Below the pieces are notes generated by a model. That model was not told where the DNA came from, made no database searches, and saw only the letters and a program-made list of their open reading frames with translations. 51,403 bases of DNA from Ramlibacter sp. Its GTDB lineage: Bacteria; Pseudomonadota; Gammaproteobacteria; Burkholderiales; Burkholderiaceae_C. Every line of letters starts with the position of its first letter. Position 1 is the stretch's first letter. The DNA is taken from positions 1-51,403 of the forward strand of contig NZ_JAQGNQ010000065.1 of NCBI RefSeq assembly GCF_028291745.1. Direction: 5' to 3'. Of this stretch, positions 37,342 to 46,964 are shown piece after piece. The position numbers and the translations under genes were made by a program.

Positions 37342-38520
37342 TTACCGCAGCTTCAACGTGGAGAGACCGATCAGGCACAGCAGCATCGTGATGATCCAGA
37401 AGCGGATCACCACCTGGGTCTCGTTCCAGCCGGTCTTCTCGAAGTGGTGGTGCAGCGGCGCCATCAGCAGGATGCGCCGGCCCTGCCCGTACTTGCGCCT
37501 GGTGTACTTGAAGTACACCACCTGCGCCATCACCGACAGGGCCTCCACCACGAAGATGCCGCCCATGATGGCCAGCACGATCTCCTGGCGGACGATCACG
37601 GCAATGGTGCCCAGCGCGCCGCCCAGTGCCAGCGCGCCGACATCGCCCATGAAAACCTGCGCCGGGTGGGCGTTGAACCAGAGGAAGGCCAGGCCCGCCC
37701 CCGCCACCGCGGCGCAGAAGATCAGCAGTTCGCCCGAGCCGGGGATGTGCGGCAGGAACAGGTAGCGCGAGTACACCGCATTGCCCGTGACATAGGCGAA
37801 CACGCCCAGCGCCGAGCCCACCATCACCACCGGCATGATCGCCAGGCCGTCGAGGCCGTCGGTGAGGTTCACCGCATTGCTGGAGCCGACGATCACGAAG
37901 TAGGTCATGATCATGAAGCCGAACACGCCCAGGGGATACTTGATCTCCTTGAAGAAGGGCACCAGCAGGCCGGCGCGCGGCGGCAGCGTCATGTCGAAGC
38001 CGGAGCGCACCCAGTCGAAGAACAGGCCCACGACGCGCACGTTCGAGGTTTCCGAGACGCTGAAGGCCAGGTACAGCGCGGCGACCAGGCCGATCACCGA
38101 CTGCCAGAAGTACTTCTCGCGCGAGCGCATGCCCTCGGGGTCCTTGTTGACCACCTTGCGCCAGTCGTCCACCCAGCCGATCGCGCCGAAGCCCACCGTC
38201 ACCAGCATCACGATCCAGACGAAGCGGTTGGTCCAGTCGAACCAGAGCAGCGTCGACAGCGTGATCGAGATCAGGATCAGCACGCCGCCCATGGTGGGCG
38301 TGCCGCTTTTCTTCAGGTGCGACTGCATCGCGTAGTCGCGCACCGGCTGGCCGATCTTGAGTTCGGTCAGGCGGCGGATCACCCACGGCCCCGCCACCAT
38401 GCCGATCAGGAGCGCAGTCATCGCCGCCATCACCGCCCGGAAGGTCAGGTACTGGAAGACGCGGAAGAACCGTAATTCGTGGCCGTGGCTTTGCATCCAC
38501 GCCGCCAGGCTAACCAGCAT
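37342..38520 (-). CDS. mraY: Lipid I synthase MraY
   Basis: Phospho-MurNAc-pentapeptide transferase, 392 aa, attaches the precursor to undecaprenyl phosphate. It has about ten membrane segments. Catalytic blocks: [31 protein letters not shown] (metal-binding DD), [17 protein letters not shown] and the cytoplasmic [17 protein letters not shown] loop. The ATG at 38520 overlaps the end of murF by 11 nt, and murD begins 4 nt after its stop. Length is slightly above E. coli (360 aa), usual for beta-proteobacteria. Confidence 0.97.
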   Translation of the reverse strand: MLVSLAAWMQSHGHELRFFRVFQYLTFRAVMAAMTALLIGMVAGPWVIRRLTELKIGQPVRDYAMQSHLKKSGTPTMGGVLILISITLSTLLWFDWTNRFVWIVMLVTVGFGAIGWVDDWRKVVNKDPEGMRSREKYFWQSVIGLVAALYLAFSVSETSNVRVVGLFFDWVRSGFDMTLPPRAGLLVPFFKEIKYPLGVFGFMIMTYFVIVGSSNAVNLTDGLDGLAIMPVVMVGSALGVFAYVTGNAVYSRYLFLPHIPGSGELLIFCAAVAGAGLAFLWFNAHPAQVFMGDVGALALGGALGTIAVIVRQEIVLAIMGGIFVVEALSVMAQVVYFKYTRRKYGQGRRILLMAPLHHHFEKTGWNETQVVIRFWIITMLLCLIGLSTLKLR

Positions 38521-39883
38521 CGCGGCTCTCCTTTTGATGTTGTTCCGCGTGCGCGGCGATGGCCTGCACCACGCGTTCCATCTTCATGAAGCGCGAGCCC
38601 TTGACGAGGACGCTCTCCGAAGCGACGAGCGCCTCCAGCACGGCGCTGTTCAACGCATCGACGTCCGCGAAGTGGCGGCCTTGCGCCGACACGGCTAGCT
38701 CGCCCAGCGTGAACAGCTGCTCGATGCCGCGTTCGCGCGCGTAGCCGCCGACTTCGGCGTGGAAGGCGGGGCCCTGGTCGCCGACTTCGCCCATGTCGCC
38801 CAGCACCAGCAGGCGCGGGCCGGGCAGTTCGGCGAGCACGTCGATGGCAGCGCGCACCGAATCGGGATTGGCGTTGTACGTGTCGTCGACCAGCGTGAGC
38901 GTGCGCGCGGCGAGTTGCACGGCCAGCGCGCGCGAGCGGCCCTTGACCGGCTCGAAGCTCTCGAGCCCGCGCACCACCGCTTGCAGCGGCACGCCTGCGG
39001 CGAGCGCACAGCCTGCGGCGGCCAGCGCATTGCGCACGTTGTGGCGGCCGGCGATATGGAGTCGGAACGACATGGCGCCGGCGGGCGTGTGCGCCCGTAC
39101 CGCCCAGTGTCCCTGGAGCCATTCAGACCCGGCCAGAAAGAGATCGGCGTCCTGCTCGCCGAAGGTGATGCACTTGCGGCCCGCGGCCATGCGCGTCCAC
39201 AGCGGCGTGAATTCGTCGCCCGCGGGAAAGACGGCCGTGCCATCCACCGGCAGCGCGGCGAACACGGCGGCGTTCTCCTGCGCCACGGCTTCCACCGTGG
39301 CCATGAATTCCTGGTGCTCGCGCTGTGCGTTGTTGACGAGGGCGACGGTGGGCTCGGCGAGCTTCGCGAGATATTCGATCTCGCCCGGATGGTTCATGCC
39401 CAGCTCGATGACGCCGACGCGGTGTTCCGCGCGCAGGCGCAGCAGCGTCAGCGGCAGGCCGATCTCGTTGTTGAGGTTGCCCTGCGTGGCGAGATGCGCA
39501 TCGGGTTGCCAGGCGCGCAGGATGGACGCGATCATCTGCGTCACGGTCGTCTTGCCGTTGCTGCCCGTCACCGCGATCAGCGGCAGCGCGAACTGCCGGC
39601 GCCAGGCCTGTGCCAGCGTGCCGAGCGCCTGCTTGCCATCGCGCACCTCGATGCCGGGAAAGCCCGCCGGCAGCTTGCCGTGCTGCGCGATCGCAGCCAC
39701 GGCGCCCTGGTCGCGCGCTTGCGCAATGAAGTCGTTGGCGTCGAAGCGATCGCCCTTGAGCGCGACGAACAGGTCCCCCGCCTGCAGGGTGCGCGTGTCG
39801 GTGTGGACGCGCAGCACCTCGGTGCCACCGTCGCCCACGAGCTTGCCACCGATCCAGTCGGCGGCCTGCTGCAGCCTGAACAT
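38510..39883 (-). CDS. murF: UDP-MurNAc-tripeptide--D-Ala-D-Ala ligase MurF
   Basis: MurF, 457 aa, adds the D-Ala-D-Ala dipeptide. Motifs: [20 protein letters not shown] at the N-terminal domain, the ATP loop [33 protein letters not shown] and [16 protein letters not shown] use the ATG at 39883 ([11 protein letters not shown]). A GTG four codons upstream at 39895 overlaps the murE stop as GTGA, matching the operon's coupling style, and is a real alternative. The end overlaps mraY by 11 nt. Confidence 0.95.
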   Translation of the reverse strand: MFRLQQAADWIGGKLVGDGGTEVLRVHTDTRTLQAGDLFVALKGDRFDANDFIAQARDQGAVAAIAQHGKLPAGFPGIEVRDGKQALGTLAQAWRRQFALPLIAVTGSNGKTTVTQMIASILRAWQPDAHLATQGNLNNEIGLPLTLLRLRAEHRVGVIELGMNHPGEIEYLAKLAEPTVALVNNAQREHQEFMATVEAVAQENAAVFAALPVDGTAVFPAGDEFTPLWTRMAAGRKCITFGEQDADLFLAGSEWLQGHWAVRAHTPAGAMSFRLHIAGRHNVRNALAAAGCALAAGVPLQAVVRGLESFEPVKGRSRALAVQLAARTLTLVDDTYNANPDSVRAAIDVLAELPGPRLLVLGDMGEVGDQGPAFHAEVGGYARERGIEQLFTLGELAVSAQGRHFADVDALNSAVLEALVASESVLVKGSRFMKMERVVQAIAAHAEQHQKESRDAG

Positions 39884-39891
39884 GGCCTTGC

Positions 39892-41358
39892 TCACTTTCT
39901 TGCCTTGAGGGCTTGCGCCGCATGCGCCTGGTCGGAGAACGGGTGCTTGATGCCAGCGATCTCCTGGTAATCCTCGTGGCCCTTGCCGGCCAGCAGGATC
40001 ACGTCTCGCGCAGCCGCCGTCGCGATCGTCTCGGCGATGGCACGGGCGCGGTCGGCCTGCACTTGCACCCGGTCGGCATGCGACAGCCCCGAGCGGATCT
40101 GGCGGATGATGGCTTCGGCTGGCTCGCTGCGCGGGTTGTCGCTGGTGACGACCACCCGGTCCGCGTTCTTTTCGGCAACCGCTGCCATCAGCGGCCGCTT
40201 GCTCGCATCGCGGTCTCCGCCGCAGCCGAACACGCACCACAGCTGGCCGCCGCGCTGCGCCGCCAGGGGACGCAGGGCCTGCAAGCCTTTTTCCAGCGCG
40301 TCGGGCGTGTGGGCATAGTCCACGGCCACCAGCGGCTTGCCCGGTTCGTTGATGCGGTCCATGCGCCCGGGCACGGGCAGCAGGTCGGCACACGCAGCGA
40401 CCGCATCCGCCAGCGGCACGCCCATGGCGCGCATGGTGGCGATCACGCCGAGCAGGTTGGCGACGTTGTAGTCGCCGATCAGCCTGGTCTGCAGCAGGTG
40501 CCGCTCGCTGCCCTCGGCCAGCGTGAAGCGCAGCCCTTCGTTGCCGTAGCCGACGTCCACTGCGCGCAGGCGCGCGTCGCCCAGGCTGGAGCAGGTCCAC
40601 ACGTCGAGGCCGCGCCCTTGCAGCTTTGCCTGCAGGCGCTTGCCCATCGCGTCGTCGACGTTCAGCACCGCCGCCTGCAGGTCCGGCCAATCGAACAACT
40701 GTTCCTTGGCCGCCCCATAGGCTTGCATGGAGCCGTGGTAGTCCAGGTGGTCCTGGGTGAAGTTGGTGAAGGCGGCCACGCGGATGCGCGTGCCATCGAG
40801 CCGCCTCTCGACGATGCCGATGGAGGACGCCTCGATCGCGCAGGCCTTCGCCCCTTCCTGCAGGAAGCGGCGGAAGTGGCGCTGCATCAGCACGGGGTCG
40901 GGCGTGGTCAGCCCGGTGTGCTCCACGTGCGGCGGCCGGCCGATGCCCAGCGTGCCGACGATGCCGCACGGCACGTCGACGTTGGAGAGCGCCTGCGCCA
41001 GCCACCACGCGGTGGAGGTCTTGCCGTTGGTGCCGGTCACGGCCAGCACGTCCAGCGTATGCGAGGGCTCGCCGTAGAACAGCGCGCCGATCGGGCCGGT
41101 GGCCGCCTTGAGTCCGTCGTAGGCCGCGACGGCGTCGCCGGCAAAACCGTAGGCCTCGCTGCCGGCGTGTTCCACCAGGCAGGCGACCGCGCCCTGCTGC
41201 AAGGCGACCGGCACGAACTTGCGGCCGTCGGTGGCCGCGCCCGGCCAGGCGATGAAGCCGTCGCCGGCGCCCACCTTGCGGCTGTCGCAATGCAGCTCGC
41301 CGCGCACGCGTGCGCGCAGCCAGTCGGCCGCTTCCCGGGGGGTGCGCAGCACGAGCAT
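39892..41358 (-). CDS. murE: UDP-MurNAc-dipeptide--meso-DAP ligase MurE
   Basis: MurE, 488 aa, adds meso-diaminopimelate to the growing stem peptide. The specificity motif DNPRSEPAEAII near the C-terminus is the meso-DAP form and indicates a DAP-type wall. The ATP loop is AVTGTNGKTSTAWWLAQ. Other blocks are HTGLTTPDPVLMQ, ACAIEASSIGI, NFTQDHLDYHGSM and VDYAHTPDALEKGL. The ATG at 41358 overlaps the ftsI stop by 1 nt (TGATG) and gives MLVLRTPREAAD; the open frame further upstream is inside ftsI. murF follows. Confidence 0.96.
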   Translation of the reverse strand: MLVLRTPREAADWLRARVRGELHCDSRKVGAGDGFIAWPGAATDGRKFVPVALQQGAVACLVEHAGSEAYGFAGDAVAAYDGLKAATGPIGALFYGEPSHTLDVLAVTGTNGKTSTAWWLAQALSNVDVPCGIVGTLGIGRPPHVEHTGLTTPDPVLMQRHFRRFLQEGAKACAIEASSIGIVERRLDGTRIRVAAFTNFTQDHLDYHGSMQAYGAAKEQLFDWPDLQAAVLNVDDAMGKRLQAKLQGRGLDVWTCSSLGDARLRAVDVGYGNEGLRFTLAEGSERHLLQTRLIGDYNVANLLGVIATMRAMGVPLADAVAACADLLPVPGRMDRINEPGKPLVAVDYAHTPDALEKGLQALRPLAAQRGGQLWCVFGCGGDRDASKRPLMAAVAEKNADRVVVTSDNPRSEPAEAIIRQIRSGLSHADRVQVQADRARAIAETIATAAARDVILLAGKGHEDYQEIAGIKHPFSDQAHAAQALKARK

Positions 41359-43094
41359 CAGAAGGACTCCTCGACCGACTGCACGACGATCTGCGGCTTG
41401 ACGTTCATGTCCGGCTGCACGCCCAGCATGCGCAGCGTCTGCTGCACGGTGGCACTGAACACCGGCGCGGCGACGTCGCCGCCGAAGTACTTGCCGGCGC
41501 TGGGCTCGTCGATCATCACCGCGACGATGATGCGCGGCTTGTCGATCGGCGCCATGCCGACGAAGACGCCGCGGTACTTGTGCTCCGCATAGCCGCGGCC
41601 TTCCTGCTTGTGCGCCGTGCCGGTCTTGCCGCCGACCGAATAGCCCATGGTCTGCGCGCGCGGCGCGGTGCCGCCGTTCTGCGTCACCAGGTGCAGCATC
41701 TGCCGCACCTCCTGCGCCACGTTGGGCTCCATCACCCGGATGCCCGCCACGGGTCCCTGGCTCTTGATCATGCTGACCGGGATCACCTCGCCATCGCGCG
41801 CGAACACCGTGTACGCGTGCGCCAGCTGGAACAGGCTGACCGAGAGGCCGTAGCCATAGGCCATGGTGGCCTGCTCGATCGGCCGCCAGTTCTTGTAGGG
41901 ACGCAGCCGCCCGCTCACCACCCCCGGGAATTGCACCTGCGGCCGCTGGCCGAAACCAAGCTCGGTGTACATCTCCCACATGTCGCGCGGCGGCATCCGC
42001 AGCGCGATCGTGGCCGCGCCGACGTTGCTGGATTTCTGGATCACCTGGCTCACGGTCAGTGCGGTGCTGGCGCTGTCGTCGTGGATGGTCGAGCCGCTGA
42101 TGACCATGTGGCCGCCATTGGTCGGGATCACGGTGTCGGGCGTGACGATGCCCTTCTGCAGGGCCAGCGACACGATGATCGGCTTCATCGTGGAGCCGGG
42201 CTCGAAGGTGTCGGTGAGCGCGCGATTGCGCAGCTGCCCGCCGGTGAGGTTCTCGCGCTTGCCAGGGTTGTAGCTGGGGAAGTTGGCCAGCGCCAGCACG
42301 TCGCCGCGCTCGGCATCCAGCACGATCACGCTGCCCGCCTTGGCCTTGTTCTGCAGCACGGCGTCGCGCAGCTGCTGGTAGGCGAAGAACTGCACCTTGC
42401 TGTCGATGGACAGCTGGATGTCCTTGCCGTCGGAGGGCGCGACCTGCTGGCCCACGTCCTCGACGATGCGGCCCAGGCGGTCCTTGATCACGCGCCGCGA
42501 TCCGGCGTGGCCGGCCAGGTCCTTGTCGAAGGCGAGCTCCATGCCCTCCTGGCCCTTGTCCTCCACGTTCGTGAAGCCCACGATGTGCGCGGCGGCTTCG
42601 CCCTCGGGGTACTGCCGGCGGTATTCCTTGCGCTCGTAGATGCCCTTGATGCCCAGGGCCGCCACCTGCTTCGCCGTGGAATCGTCAACCTCGCGCTTGA
42701 GCCAGACGAAGTTCTTCTCTTCTTCGGCCAGCCGCCTGGTCAGCTCCGGCATCGGCATGTCCAGCAGCTTGGCCAGCTGCGCCAGCTTCGCCGGATCGCG
42801 GTCCACGTCCTCCGGCATCGCCCAGATGCTGGGGACCGGCACGCTGGTGGCCAGCAGCAAGCCGTTGCGGTCGAAGATGCGGCCGCGGTTCGCCGGCAGT
42901 TCCAGCGTGCGCGCGAAGCGCACCTCGCCCTGCTTGCGATAGAACTCGTTGCCGAACACCTGCACCCAGGCGGCCCGCGCGGCCAGCCCCAGGAAGGCGA
43001 GCGCAATACCCCCGACGATCAGCTTGCTGCGCCACACCGGCGTGCGGCTGGCCAGCAGCGGACTCGACGAGTAGGCGACCACGCGACCGCTCAT
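41358..43094 (-). CDS. ftsI: Septal transpeptidase FtsI (PBP3)
   Basis: FtsI, 578 aa, the class B penicillin-binding protein that crosslinks septal peptidoglycan. A membrane anchor (LIVGGIALAFLGLAARAAWV, about residues 25-44) precedes the PBP dimerisation domain with NRGRIFDRNGLLLATSV. The transpeptidase motifs are S301-T-M-K in FEPGSTMKPII, SSN in IQKSSNVGAATI, and KTG in GGKTGTAHKQEG. The ATG at 43094 overlaps ftsL by 4 nt. Acylation by beta-lactams would occur at S301. Length is normal. Confidence 0.97.
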   Translation of the reverse strand: MSGRVVAYSSSPLLASRTPVWRSKLIVGGIALAFLGLAARAAWVQVFGNEFYRKQGEVRFARTLELPANRGRIFDRNGLLLATSVPVPSIWAMPEDVDRDPAKLAQLAKLLDMPMPELTRRLAEEEKNFVWLKREVDDSTAKQVAALGIKGIYERKEYRRQYPEGEAAAHIVGFTNVEDKGQEGMELAFDKDLAGHAGSRRVIKDRLGRIVEDVGQQVAPSDGKDIQLSIDSKVQFFAYQQLRDAVLQNKAKAGSVIVLDAERGDVLALANFPSYNPGKRENLTGGQLRNRALTDTFEPGSTMKPIIVSLALQKGIVTPDTVIPTNGGHMVISGSTIHDDSASTALTVSQVIQKSSNVGAATIALRMPPRDMWEMYTELGFGQRPQVQFPGVVSGRLRPYKNWRPIEQATMAYGYGLSVSLFQLAHAYTVFARDGEVIPVSMIKSQGPVAGIRVMEPNVAQEVRQMLHLVTQNGGTAPRAQTMGYSVGGKTGTAHKQEGRGYAEHKYRGVFVGMAPIDKPRIIVAVMIDEPSAGKYFGGDVAAPVFSATVQQTLRMLGVQPDMNVKPQIVVQSVEESF

Positions 43095-43387
43095 TGGGCA
43101 CCCTCCGCGTTCGCTGCCACGCCCTTGAGCGTCACGTAGGTGGTGATCGCCGGGGTCGCCGGCTTCATGTGCAGTTGCTCGCGCGCCAGCCGCTCCACGC
43201 GCGCCGGCGTGGCCTGCGCGCGCTTTTCGAGTTCGAGCCGCTCGTGCTCGGTCTCCAGCTTGCGAAAATCGCTCTGCGCCTTCTCGATCTCGGTGAACAG
43301 GTGGCGCGAGTCGTACTGCACCTGCACCAGGTACAGCGCACTGGCCAGCACGGTCACCAGCAGCGTGAGGTTCAGGCGGATCATCAT
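43091..43387 (-). CDS. ftsL: Cell division protein FtsL
   Basis: FtsL, 98 aa, a small bitopic protein that forms a coiled coil with FtsB and connects FtsQ to FtsWI. One membrane segment ([20 protein letters not shown]) is followed by a heptad-rich periplasmic helix ([20 protein letters not shown]). The sequence is weakly conserved in general, so the call rests on size, topology and its position between rsmH and ftsI. The ATG at 43387 overlaps the rsmH stop and the end overlaps ftsI, each by 4 nt. A second ATG one codon later is possible. Confidence 0.93.
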   Translation of the reverse strand: MMIRLNLTLLVTVLASALYLVQVQYDSRHLFTEIEKAQSDFRKLETEHERLELEKRAQATPARVERLAREQLHMKPATPAITTYVTLKGVAANAEGAQ

Positions 43388-44295
43388 GCCTGCGTCCTCT
43401 CGGCGACCCGCATGATCGCGCTGCGCGAACGCGGGTTGGCGGCGATCTCCTGGGCCGTCGGCTTGACGCGCTCCACCGCCTTGAGCTTCATCGGCTTGGG
43501 CGCGGCGAAGGGCGCGCGGCGATCCACCTCGTCGCGCGAATGCTTCGCAATGAACTGCTTGACGATGCGGTCCTCCAGCGAGTGGAAGCTGATCACCACC
43601 AGGCGGCCGAGGGGATGCAGCACGTTCAAGCTGGCCTCGAGCGCCTGCTGCAGCTCTTCGAGTTCGGCATTGACGAAAATCCGAAGAGCCTGAAAGGTGC
43701 GCGTGGCGGGGTCCTGGCCGGCCTCGCGGGTGCGGACCGCACCAGCCACGAGCTGGGCCAGCTGCGCGGTCGTGGCCAGCGGTCCGTGCGCCTGCCGGCG
43801 AGCTGCAACCGCCTTTGCAATCTGAGAAGCAAACCGTTCTTCGCCATAGTCACGGATCACCTCCGCCATCTGCTCCACCGATGCGGTGGCCAGCCAGTCG
43901 GCGGCGCTGGTGCCGCGCGTGGGATCCATGCGCATGTCCAGCGGGCCGTCGGAGCGGAAGGAAAATCCCCGGGCCGGGTTGTCGATCTGCGGCGAGCTCA
44001 CGCCCAGGTCCATCAGGATGCCGGTGAGGCTGCCCGCCTGAAGCTCGCGCAGAGCCGCGAAGCCCTGGTGCCGGATCTCGAAGCGCGGGTCCTCGATCGC
44101 GTTGCCCACCGCCACGGCCTCGGGGTCCTTGTCGAAGGCGACCAGCCGGCCCTGCGGCTCGAGCTGCGAGAGGATCAGGCGCGAGTGCCCGCCGCGCCCG
44201 AAGGTCGCGTCTACGTAATTTCCATCCGGCTTGGTGACGAGGGCTTCGACTGCTTCGTTCAACAAGACGGTGGTGTGTTGCCATGTGCCGTCCAC
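43384..44295 (-). CDS. rsmH: 16S rRNA m4C1402 methyltransferase RsmH (MraW)
   Basis: RsmH, 303 aa, methylates N4 of C1402 in the ribosomal P site using S-adenosylmethionine. Family motifs: [13 protein letters not shown] at the start, the SAM site [36 protein letters not shown] and [15 protein letters not shown]. It ends [15 protein letters not shown], the usual C-terminus. The start is a GTG at 44295, 9 nt after the mraZ stop. It overlaps ftsL by 4 nt. Standard second gene of the dcw cluster. Confidence 0.97.
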   Translation of the reverse strand: MDGTWQHTTVLLNEAVEALVTKPDGNYVDATFGRGGHSRLILSQLEPQGRLVAFDKDPEAVAVGNAIEDPRFEIRHQGFAALRELQAGSLTGILMDLGVSSPQIDNPARGFSFRSDGPLDMRMDPTRGTSAADWLATASVEQMAEVIRDYGEERFASQIAKAVAARRQAHGPLATTAQLAQLVAGAVRTREAGQDPATRTFQALRIFVNAELEELQQALEASLNVLHPLGRLVVISFHSLEDRIVKQFIAKHSRDEVDRRAPFAAPKPMKLKAVERVKPTAQEIAANPRSRSAIMRVAERTQA

Positions 44296-44304
44296 CGCTC
44301 GCCT

Positions 44305-44733
44305 CTAGAAAGAGAAGTCCTGGAAGGCCTCGGGCATCTCACCCCGCATCGCCTCGGCCTCCTTGGCCTCGTATGTCGCCCGGTCCCAAAGTTCGAAGTG
44401 GTTGCCCATTCCCAGCAACATCGTGTCTTTCTCGATGCCGGCCGCGGAGCGCAACTCGGGCGAGACCAGCACGCGGCCGGTTCCGTCCAGCTCCACATCC
44501 ATGGCGTTACCCAGGAAGATTCTCTTCCACCACTGCGCGGCCATGGGGAGCTGGGCGATGCGTTCACGAAATTTTTCCCACTCGGGACGCGGGAAAAGCA
44601 TGAGGCAGCCGTGGGGGTGTCTGGTGATCGTGAGCTGGTTGCCGGCGGTCGCGGCCAGGACGTCACGATGCCGGGTCGGCATGGAGAGCCGCCCCTTGGC
44701 ATCGAGACTCAGCGACGACGCGCCCTGGAACAC
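44305..44733 (-). CDS. mraZ: Transcriptional regulator MraZ
   Basis: MraZ, 142 aa, a tandem AbrB-like (SpoVT/AbrB swapped hairpin) DNA-binding protein that in E. coli represses its own dcw promoter. The first half has [19 protein letters not shown] and the second [19 protein letters not shown], the two matching repeats with conserved D-x-x-GR. The start is a GTG at 44733 giving [10 protein letters not shown], with GAGGG about 9 nt upstream. Four 10-nt-spaced AGTG(G/C) boxes lie upstream at 44777-44816 and are its probable operator. Confidence 0.96.
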   Translation of the reverse strand: MFQGASSLSLDAKGRLSMPTRHRDVLAATAGNQLTITRHPHGCLMLFPRPEWEKFRERIAQLPMAAQWWKRIFLGNAMDVELDGTGRVLVSPELRSAAGIEKDTMLLGMGNHFELWDRATYEAKEAEAMRGEMPEAFQDFSF

Positions 44734-44776
44734 TCTGGTCAGCCCTCACTACGGTGGAAGCGCAGGTGGCGGGGTT

Positions 44777-44816
44777 CTTTCCCACTTTCCACCACTGGAA
44801 TGCACTTTTTTGCACT
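44777..44816 (-). promoter_or_regulatory. MraZ operator: four 10-nt-spaced boxes
   Basis: On the minus strand four units start exactly 10 nt apart at 44816, 44806, 44796 and 44786: AGTGC, AGTGC, AGTGG, AGTGG, each followed by a 5-nt spacer. Known E. coli MraZ sites are TGGG-type direct repeats with 5-nt spacers and the same period. The two mraZ-proximal units fit best. Confidence 0.65.
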
Positions 44817-44841
44817 GTAGCAGGAAATCGCTGAGGCGCAA
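44814..44841 (-). promoter_or_regulatory. Candidate promoter of the dcw operon
   Basis: TTGCGC (44841-44836) and TACAGT (44819-44814) are 16 nt apart. The -10 overlaps the first MraZ box, so MraZ binding would cover the start region. Both hexamers are only partial consensus matches. Confidence 0.35.
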
Positions 44842-44880
44842 TCACCGCAGGTAATTTTTGGCAATGAAATCAAGCACTTA

Positions 44881-44909
44881 GAAAAGACAACGGAGGCGCA
44901 AGGCCTCCG
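44881..44909 (-). terminator. Rho-independent terminator after hslU
   Basis: On the minus strand CGGAGGC, CTTGC, GCCTCCG forms a perfect 7-bp stem with a 5-nt loop (44909-44891), followed by the T-rich GTTGTCTTTTC-type tail (44890-44881). It lies 57 nt past the hslU stop and before the mraZ promoter, separating the two operons. Confidence 0.85.
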
Positions 44910-44966
44910 AAATCCGTTCTGCAGCAAGCACTTACGGCCTGCAATGCATGTGTTGCCTGAGCGCGA

Positions 44967-46280
44967 TCACAGGATGTAGCGCGAAAGGTCCTCATCCCTG
45001 CTGAGTTCGCCCAGTCGGCCGTCTACATAAGCTGCGTCGACGTTGACGTCCTGGCCCTCCAGCCGCGCGGCTTCGAAGCTCACTTCGTCCAGCAGTCGCT
45101 CCATCACCGTGGAGAGGCGGCGCGCGCCGATGTTCTCGGTCCGCTCGTTCACGTCGTAAGCGATCTGGGCGAGCCGCGTGATGCCCTCGGGCGTGAAGTG
45201 CAGGGTCACGTTCTCGGTGGCCAGCAGCGCCTGGTACTGCTTGACCAGCGAGGCATGCGTGGTGGTGAGGATCGCCTCGAAATCCTGCACCGACAGCGAG
45301 CCCAGTTCCACCCGGATCGGGAAGCGGCCCTGCAGTTCCGGGATCAGGTCACTGGGTTTGGACAAATGGAAGGCGCCGCTGGCGATGAACAGGATGTGGT
45401 CGGTGCGGATCGGCCCATATTTGGTCGATACCGTGGTGCCTTCCACCAGCGGCAGCAGGTCGCGCTGCACGCCCTGGCGCGAGACTTCGGCGCCCGAGGA
45501 CTCGCTGCGCGAGGTGACCTTGTCGATCTCGTCGATGAACACGATGCCGTTCTGCTCCGCGTTCTGGATCGCCACCGCGCGGATCTCCTCCTCGTTCACC
45601 AGGCCGGCCGCTTCCTCGTCGACCAGCAGCTTCATGGCTTCGTGGATCTTCAGCTTGCGGGACTTGCGCCGGGCGCCACCCACCTGGCTGAACATGCCGC
45701 GCAATTGCTCCGCCATGTCCTCCATGCCGGCCGGGCCCATGATCTCCAGCTGCGGCTTGGCTTCGGCCAGTTCGATCTCGACCTCCTTGTCATCGAGTTC
45801 GCCCTGCCGCAGCTTCTTGCGAAACACCTGGCGCGTCGTGGAATCGCCACCCTCCTCGCCGCGCGCCAGCGGGATCAGCACGTTGAGGATGCGATCCTCC
45901 GCGGCGTCTTCGGCGCGCGTGCGCACCTTGCGCATCTCCGCGATGCGGGTCTGCTTGACGGCCATCTCGGCGAGGTCGCGCACGATCGAATCGACGTCCT
46001 TGCCGACGTAGCCCACCTCGGTGAACTTGGTGGCCTCCACCTTGATGAAGGGCGCATCGGCCAGCTTGGCCAGGCGGCGCGCGATTTCGGTCTTGCCCAC
46101 GCCGGTGGGGCCGATCATCAGGATGTTCTTGGGCGTGATCTCGGAGCGCAGCTTCTCGTCCACCTGCTGCCGGCGCCAGCGATTGCGCAAGGCGATCGCG
46201 ACCGCGCGCTTGGCGTCCTTCTGGCCGACGATGTGGCGATCCAGCTCGGAGACGATCTCCTGAGGCGTCATGGAACTCAT
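44967..46280 (-). CDS. hslU: HslU ATPase of the HslUV protease
   Basis: HslU (ClpY), 437 aa, the AAA+ unfoldase that feeds substrates to HslV. It starts [20 protein letters not shown], has Walker [18 protein letters not shown], the pore motif [14 protein letters not shown], Walker [13 protein letters not shown] and sensor region IFASGAFH-type (here [16 protein letters not shown]). It ends SRYIL, the conserved tail that docks into HslV. I chose the ATG at 46280 because it overlaps the hslV stop by ATGA; earlier in-frame codons are inside hslV. A terminator follows at 44881. Confidence 0.97.
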   Translation of the reverse strand: MSSMTPQEIVSELDRHIVGQKDAKRAVAIALRNRWRRQQVDEKLRSEITPKNILMIGPTGVGKTEIARRLAKLADAPFIKVEATKFTEVGYVGKDVDSIVRDLAEMAVKQTRIAEMRKVRTRAEDAAEDRILNVLIPLARGEEGGDSTTRQVFRKKLRQGELDDKEVEIELAEAKPQLEIMGPAGMEDMAEQLRGMFSQVGGARRKSRKLKIHEAMKLLVDEEAAGLVNEEEIRAVAIQNAEQNGIVFIDEIDKVTSRSESSGAEVSRQGVQRDLLPLVEGTTVSTKYGPIRTDHILFIASGAFHLSKPSDLIPELQGRFPIRVELGSLSVQDFEAILTTTHASLVKQYQALLATENVTLHFTPEGITRLAQIAYDVNERTENIGARRLSTVMERLLDEVSFEAARLEGQDVNVDAAYVDGRLGELSRDEDLSRYIL

Positions 46281-46828
46281 TCGAGCACCTCGAGCGTGTG
46301 GTTCATGTTCGTGTAGATGCAAAGCTGCCCGGCGATCTCGAGCGATTTCTTGACGATGTCGCGGGCGCCGATCTCGGTGTTGTCCAGGAGCGCCTTGGCC
46401 GCGGCCTGCGCATAGCCGCCGCCGGAACCGATGGCGATGATGCCCTGCTCAGGCTCCAGCACGTCGCCGTTGCCCGTGATGATCAGGGACGACTCGCGGT
46501 CGGCCACCGCCAGCATCGCCTCGAGCCGGCGCAGCACGCGGTCGGTGCGCCAGTCCTTGGTCAGCTCGATGGCCGCGCGCACCAGGTGGCCCTGGTGCTT
46601 TTCGAGCTTGCCCTCGAAGCGCTCGAACAGGGTGAAGGCGTCGGCCGTCGCGCCGGCGAAACCGGCCAGCACCTTGTCGTGGTAGAGCTTGCGAACCTTG
46701 CGGGCGGTGCCCTTGATGACGATGTTGCCGAGGGTGACCTGGCCATCGCCGCCGATCGCCACCTGCCAGCGGCCGTCGCTGGCCTGGCGCCGGACGCTGA
46801 CGATGGTCGTGCCGTGAAACTGTTCCAT
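46277..46828 (-). CDS. hslV: HslV protease subunit
   Basis: HslV (ClpQ), 183 aa including a short propeptide. The active N-terminal threonine is T7, exposed after removal of MEQFHG, in [15 protein letters not shown]. Other conserved blocks are [40 protein letters not shown] and [19 protein letters not shown]. The E. coli enzyme starts directly MTTIVSVRR, so this form has an extra five residues before the threonine. The ATG at 46828 is the first with a sensible N-terminus. A heat-shock-like promoter lies about 50 nt upstream. The stop overlaps hslU by 4 nt. Confidence 0.96.
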   Translation of the reverse strand: MEQFHGTTIVSVRRQASDGRWQVAIGGDGQVTLGNIVIKGTARKVRKLYHDKVLAGFAGATADAFTLFERFEGKLEKHQGHLVRAAIELTKDWRTDRVLRRLEAMLAVADRESSLIITGNGDVLEPEQGIIAIGSGGGYAQAAAKALLDNTEIGARDIVKKSLEIAGQLCIYTNMNHTLEVLE

Positions 46829-46830
46829 GA

Positions 46831-46920
46831 GATGACGAATGGCGAAATGACTTCGCTTCGCGTTGATGACGGAATGAAGAGATGGCGCCGCAGCGCCACT
46901 TCTCAAGTCATTTTGTCATC
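46831..46920. repeat. Interrupted inverted repeat upstream of hslV
   Basis: GATGAC (46831-46836) and AAATGACTT (46845-46853) are together inverted relative to AAGTCATTTTGTCATC (46905-46920). A small GGCGC/GCGCC hairpin (46884-46897) lies inside. It covers the putative hslV promoter and leader, so it may form an RNA structure. Confidence 0.45.
46880..46907 (-). promoter_or_regulatory. Candidate sigma32 (heat-shock) promoter of hslVU
   Basis: CTTGAG (46907-46902) matches the sigma32 -35 core CTTGAA at 5 of 6. CGCCATCT (46887-46880) matches the -10 CCCCATNT at 7 of 8 positions. The spacer is 14 nt. The start would be about 45 nt before the hslV ATG. hslVU is a heat-shock operon in E. coli. Confidence 0.6.
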
Positions 46921-46923
46921 GAT

Positions 46924-46940
46924 GCCGCCCGACGGGCGGC
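46924..46940 (-). terminator. Hairpin after the STAS-domain gene
   Basis: GCCGCCC and GGGCGGC form a perfect 7-bp stem with a 3-nt loop, 25 nt past the stop at 46965. There is no U-tract, so terminator activity is uncertain. Confidence 0.4.
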
Positions 46941-46964
46941 GCCGTCACGAGCGCGGAGCGCGCG

